This document shows positions 6,797 through 7,265 of a stretch of 7,265 nucleotides of DNA, one piece after another; within the stretch, counting starts at the first letter, position 1; the number at the start of each line of letters is the position of its first letter. Under the pieces are notes generated by a model, which had not been told where the DNA came from, did not search any database, and saw only the letters and a list, made by a program, of their open reading frames with translations. Position numbers and translations under genes: made by a program. Source of the stretch: Rubrivivax sp. (GTDB taxonomy: Bacteria > Pseudomonadota > Gammaproteobacteria > Burkholderiales > Burkholderiaceae_C); assembly GCA_030693565.1 (NCBI GenBank), contig JAUYAJ010000592.1:1-7265 (forward strand). The letters run 5' to 3'.

Positions 6797-6837
6797 GCCC
6801 CATCCACCGATGATCGGAGGGTGGATTGCCGCCCTCG
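6792..6837 (+). promoter_or_regulatory. Riboswitch expression platform hairpin upstream of gcvT
   Basis: CGAGGGC (6792-6798) pairs with GCCCTCG (6831-6837), enclosing a second stem ATCCACC (6802-6808) with GGTGGAT (6820-6826). The outer stem ends on the first base of the Shine-Dalgarno sequence GAAGGA (6837-6842). It uses bases 6792-6796, which are also needed for P1 of aptamer 2, so the two structures exclude each other. No U-run follows, so control of translation is more likely than termination. The pairing is seen; the regulatory role is inferred. Confidence 0.55.
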
Positions 6838-6842
6838 AAGGA
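6837..6842 (+). promoter_or_regulatory. Ribosome binding site of gcvT
   Basis: GAAGGA lies 7 nt before the ATG at 6850 and directly abuts the expression-platform stem. This is the element whose accessibility the riboswitch would be expected to change. Confidence 0.7.
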
Positions 6843-6849
6843 TTCCGTC

Positions 6850-7265
6850 ATGACCGAGACCGCCCTGCTCCAGACCCCGTTGCACGACCTGCATGTCCGC
6901 CTGGGCGCGCGCATGGTCGGCTTTGCCGGCTATTCGATGCCGGTGCAGTACGCCGACGGCTTGATCGCCGAGCACAAACACTGCCGCCAGGCCGCAGCGC
7001 TGTTCGACGTCTCGCACATGGGCCAGCTGCGCCTGGTCGGCGCCGACGCCGCTGCGGCGCTCGAATCGCTGGTGCCGGTCGACCTCGTCGACCTCGCCGT
7101 CGGCCGCCAGCGCTACGCCTTCTTCACCAACGCCAGCGGCGGCCTGCTCGACGACTTGATGGTCACCCGCCCCGACCCCGCGGCCGGTTTCGGCGACCTC
7201 TTCATCATAGTCAACGCCGGCTGCAAGGATGCCGACACCCGCCACCTGATGACGCACATCGGCCA
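6850..7265 (+). CDS. gcvT: Aminomethyltransferase, T protein of the glycine cleavage system (3' end outside window)
   Basis: The first 138 codons are visible and the frame is open at the right edge. GcvT takes the aminomethyl group from the lipoyl H protein, releases ammonia and passes the one-carbon unit to tetrahydrofolate in the cytoplasm. The N-terminus is characteristic: TALLQTPLHDLHVRLGARMVGFAGYSMPVQY at residues 4-34 (family consensus T-L-H-lGa-mv-FaGw-MPvqY, here Tyr for Trp), then the folate-domain segments AALFDVSHMGQLRL near 51-64 and RYAFFTNASGGLLDDLMVTR near 90-109. The start has the GAAGGA site 7 nt upstream. The gene sits right after a tandem glycine riboswitch, which independently confirms the assignment; gcvH and gcvP probably follow outside the window. 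It belongs to a separate transcription unit from the transporter operon. Confidence 0.96.
   Translation, partial: MTETALLQTPLHDLHVRLGARMVGFAGYSMPVQYADGLIAEHKHCRQAAALFDVSHMGQLRLVGADAAAALESLVPVDLVDLAVGRQRYAFFTNASGGLLDDLMVTRPDPAAGFGDLFIIVNAGCKDADTRHLMTHIG

Noticed and set aside
6526..6813. Small open frames crossing the leader of gcvT
   Set aside because: They run through two intact glycine aptamers, so the conserved RNA structure explains the sequence better than a peptide does.

Overview
The window is GC-rich throughout and every supported gene lies on the + strand. Gene content (a fused TAXI-type TRAP transporter, an RpiR regulator and a tandem glycine riboswitch in front of gcvT), the strong G/C third-position codon bias and protein style suggest a betaproteobacterium, probably Burkholderiales. 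That placement is an inference from style, not from a marker gene.

Positions 1-6533 hold what looks like one amino-compound uptake and catabolism operon. It starts with the 3' part of a MurR/RpiR-family regulator (1-746). The regulator overlaps by 4 nt a class III PLP aminotransferase that starts at TTG (743-2113). After a 100-nt gap comes a periplasmic TAXI solute-binding protein (2214-3200). A 91-nt gap carrying a strong hairpin with a UUCG tetraloop follows, then a fused TRAP permease with a DUF3394-like tail (3292-5892). The permease overlaps by 4 nt an Asp/Glu/hydantoin racemase-superfamily protein (5889-6533). The simplest reading is that the binding protein and permease import an amino acid or related carboxylate, and the aminotransferase and racemase-like enzyme convert it under control of the regulator. 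The substrate cannot be read from the sequence.

Positions 6534-6849 are non-coding and hold the leader of a second, unrelated unit. An extended -10 promoter is followed by two glycine aptamers in tandem, an expression-platform hairpin next to a Shine-Dalgarno sequence, and then the start of gcvT (6850 to the window end), the aminomethyltransferase of the glycine cleavage system.

Most of this is recognisable biology. The parts that reward a second look are the racemase-like protein that lacks the second catalytic cysteine, the PDZ-like segment in the permease tail, the inter-cistron hairpin, and a mutually exclusive pairing that suggests how the riboswitch controls gcvT translation. I saw no mobile elements, CRISPR arrays, tRNA or rRNA genes.
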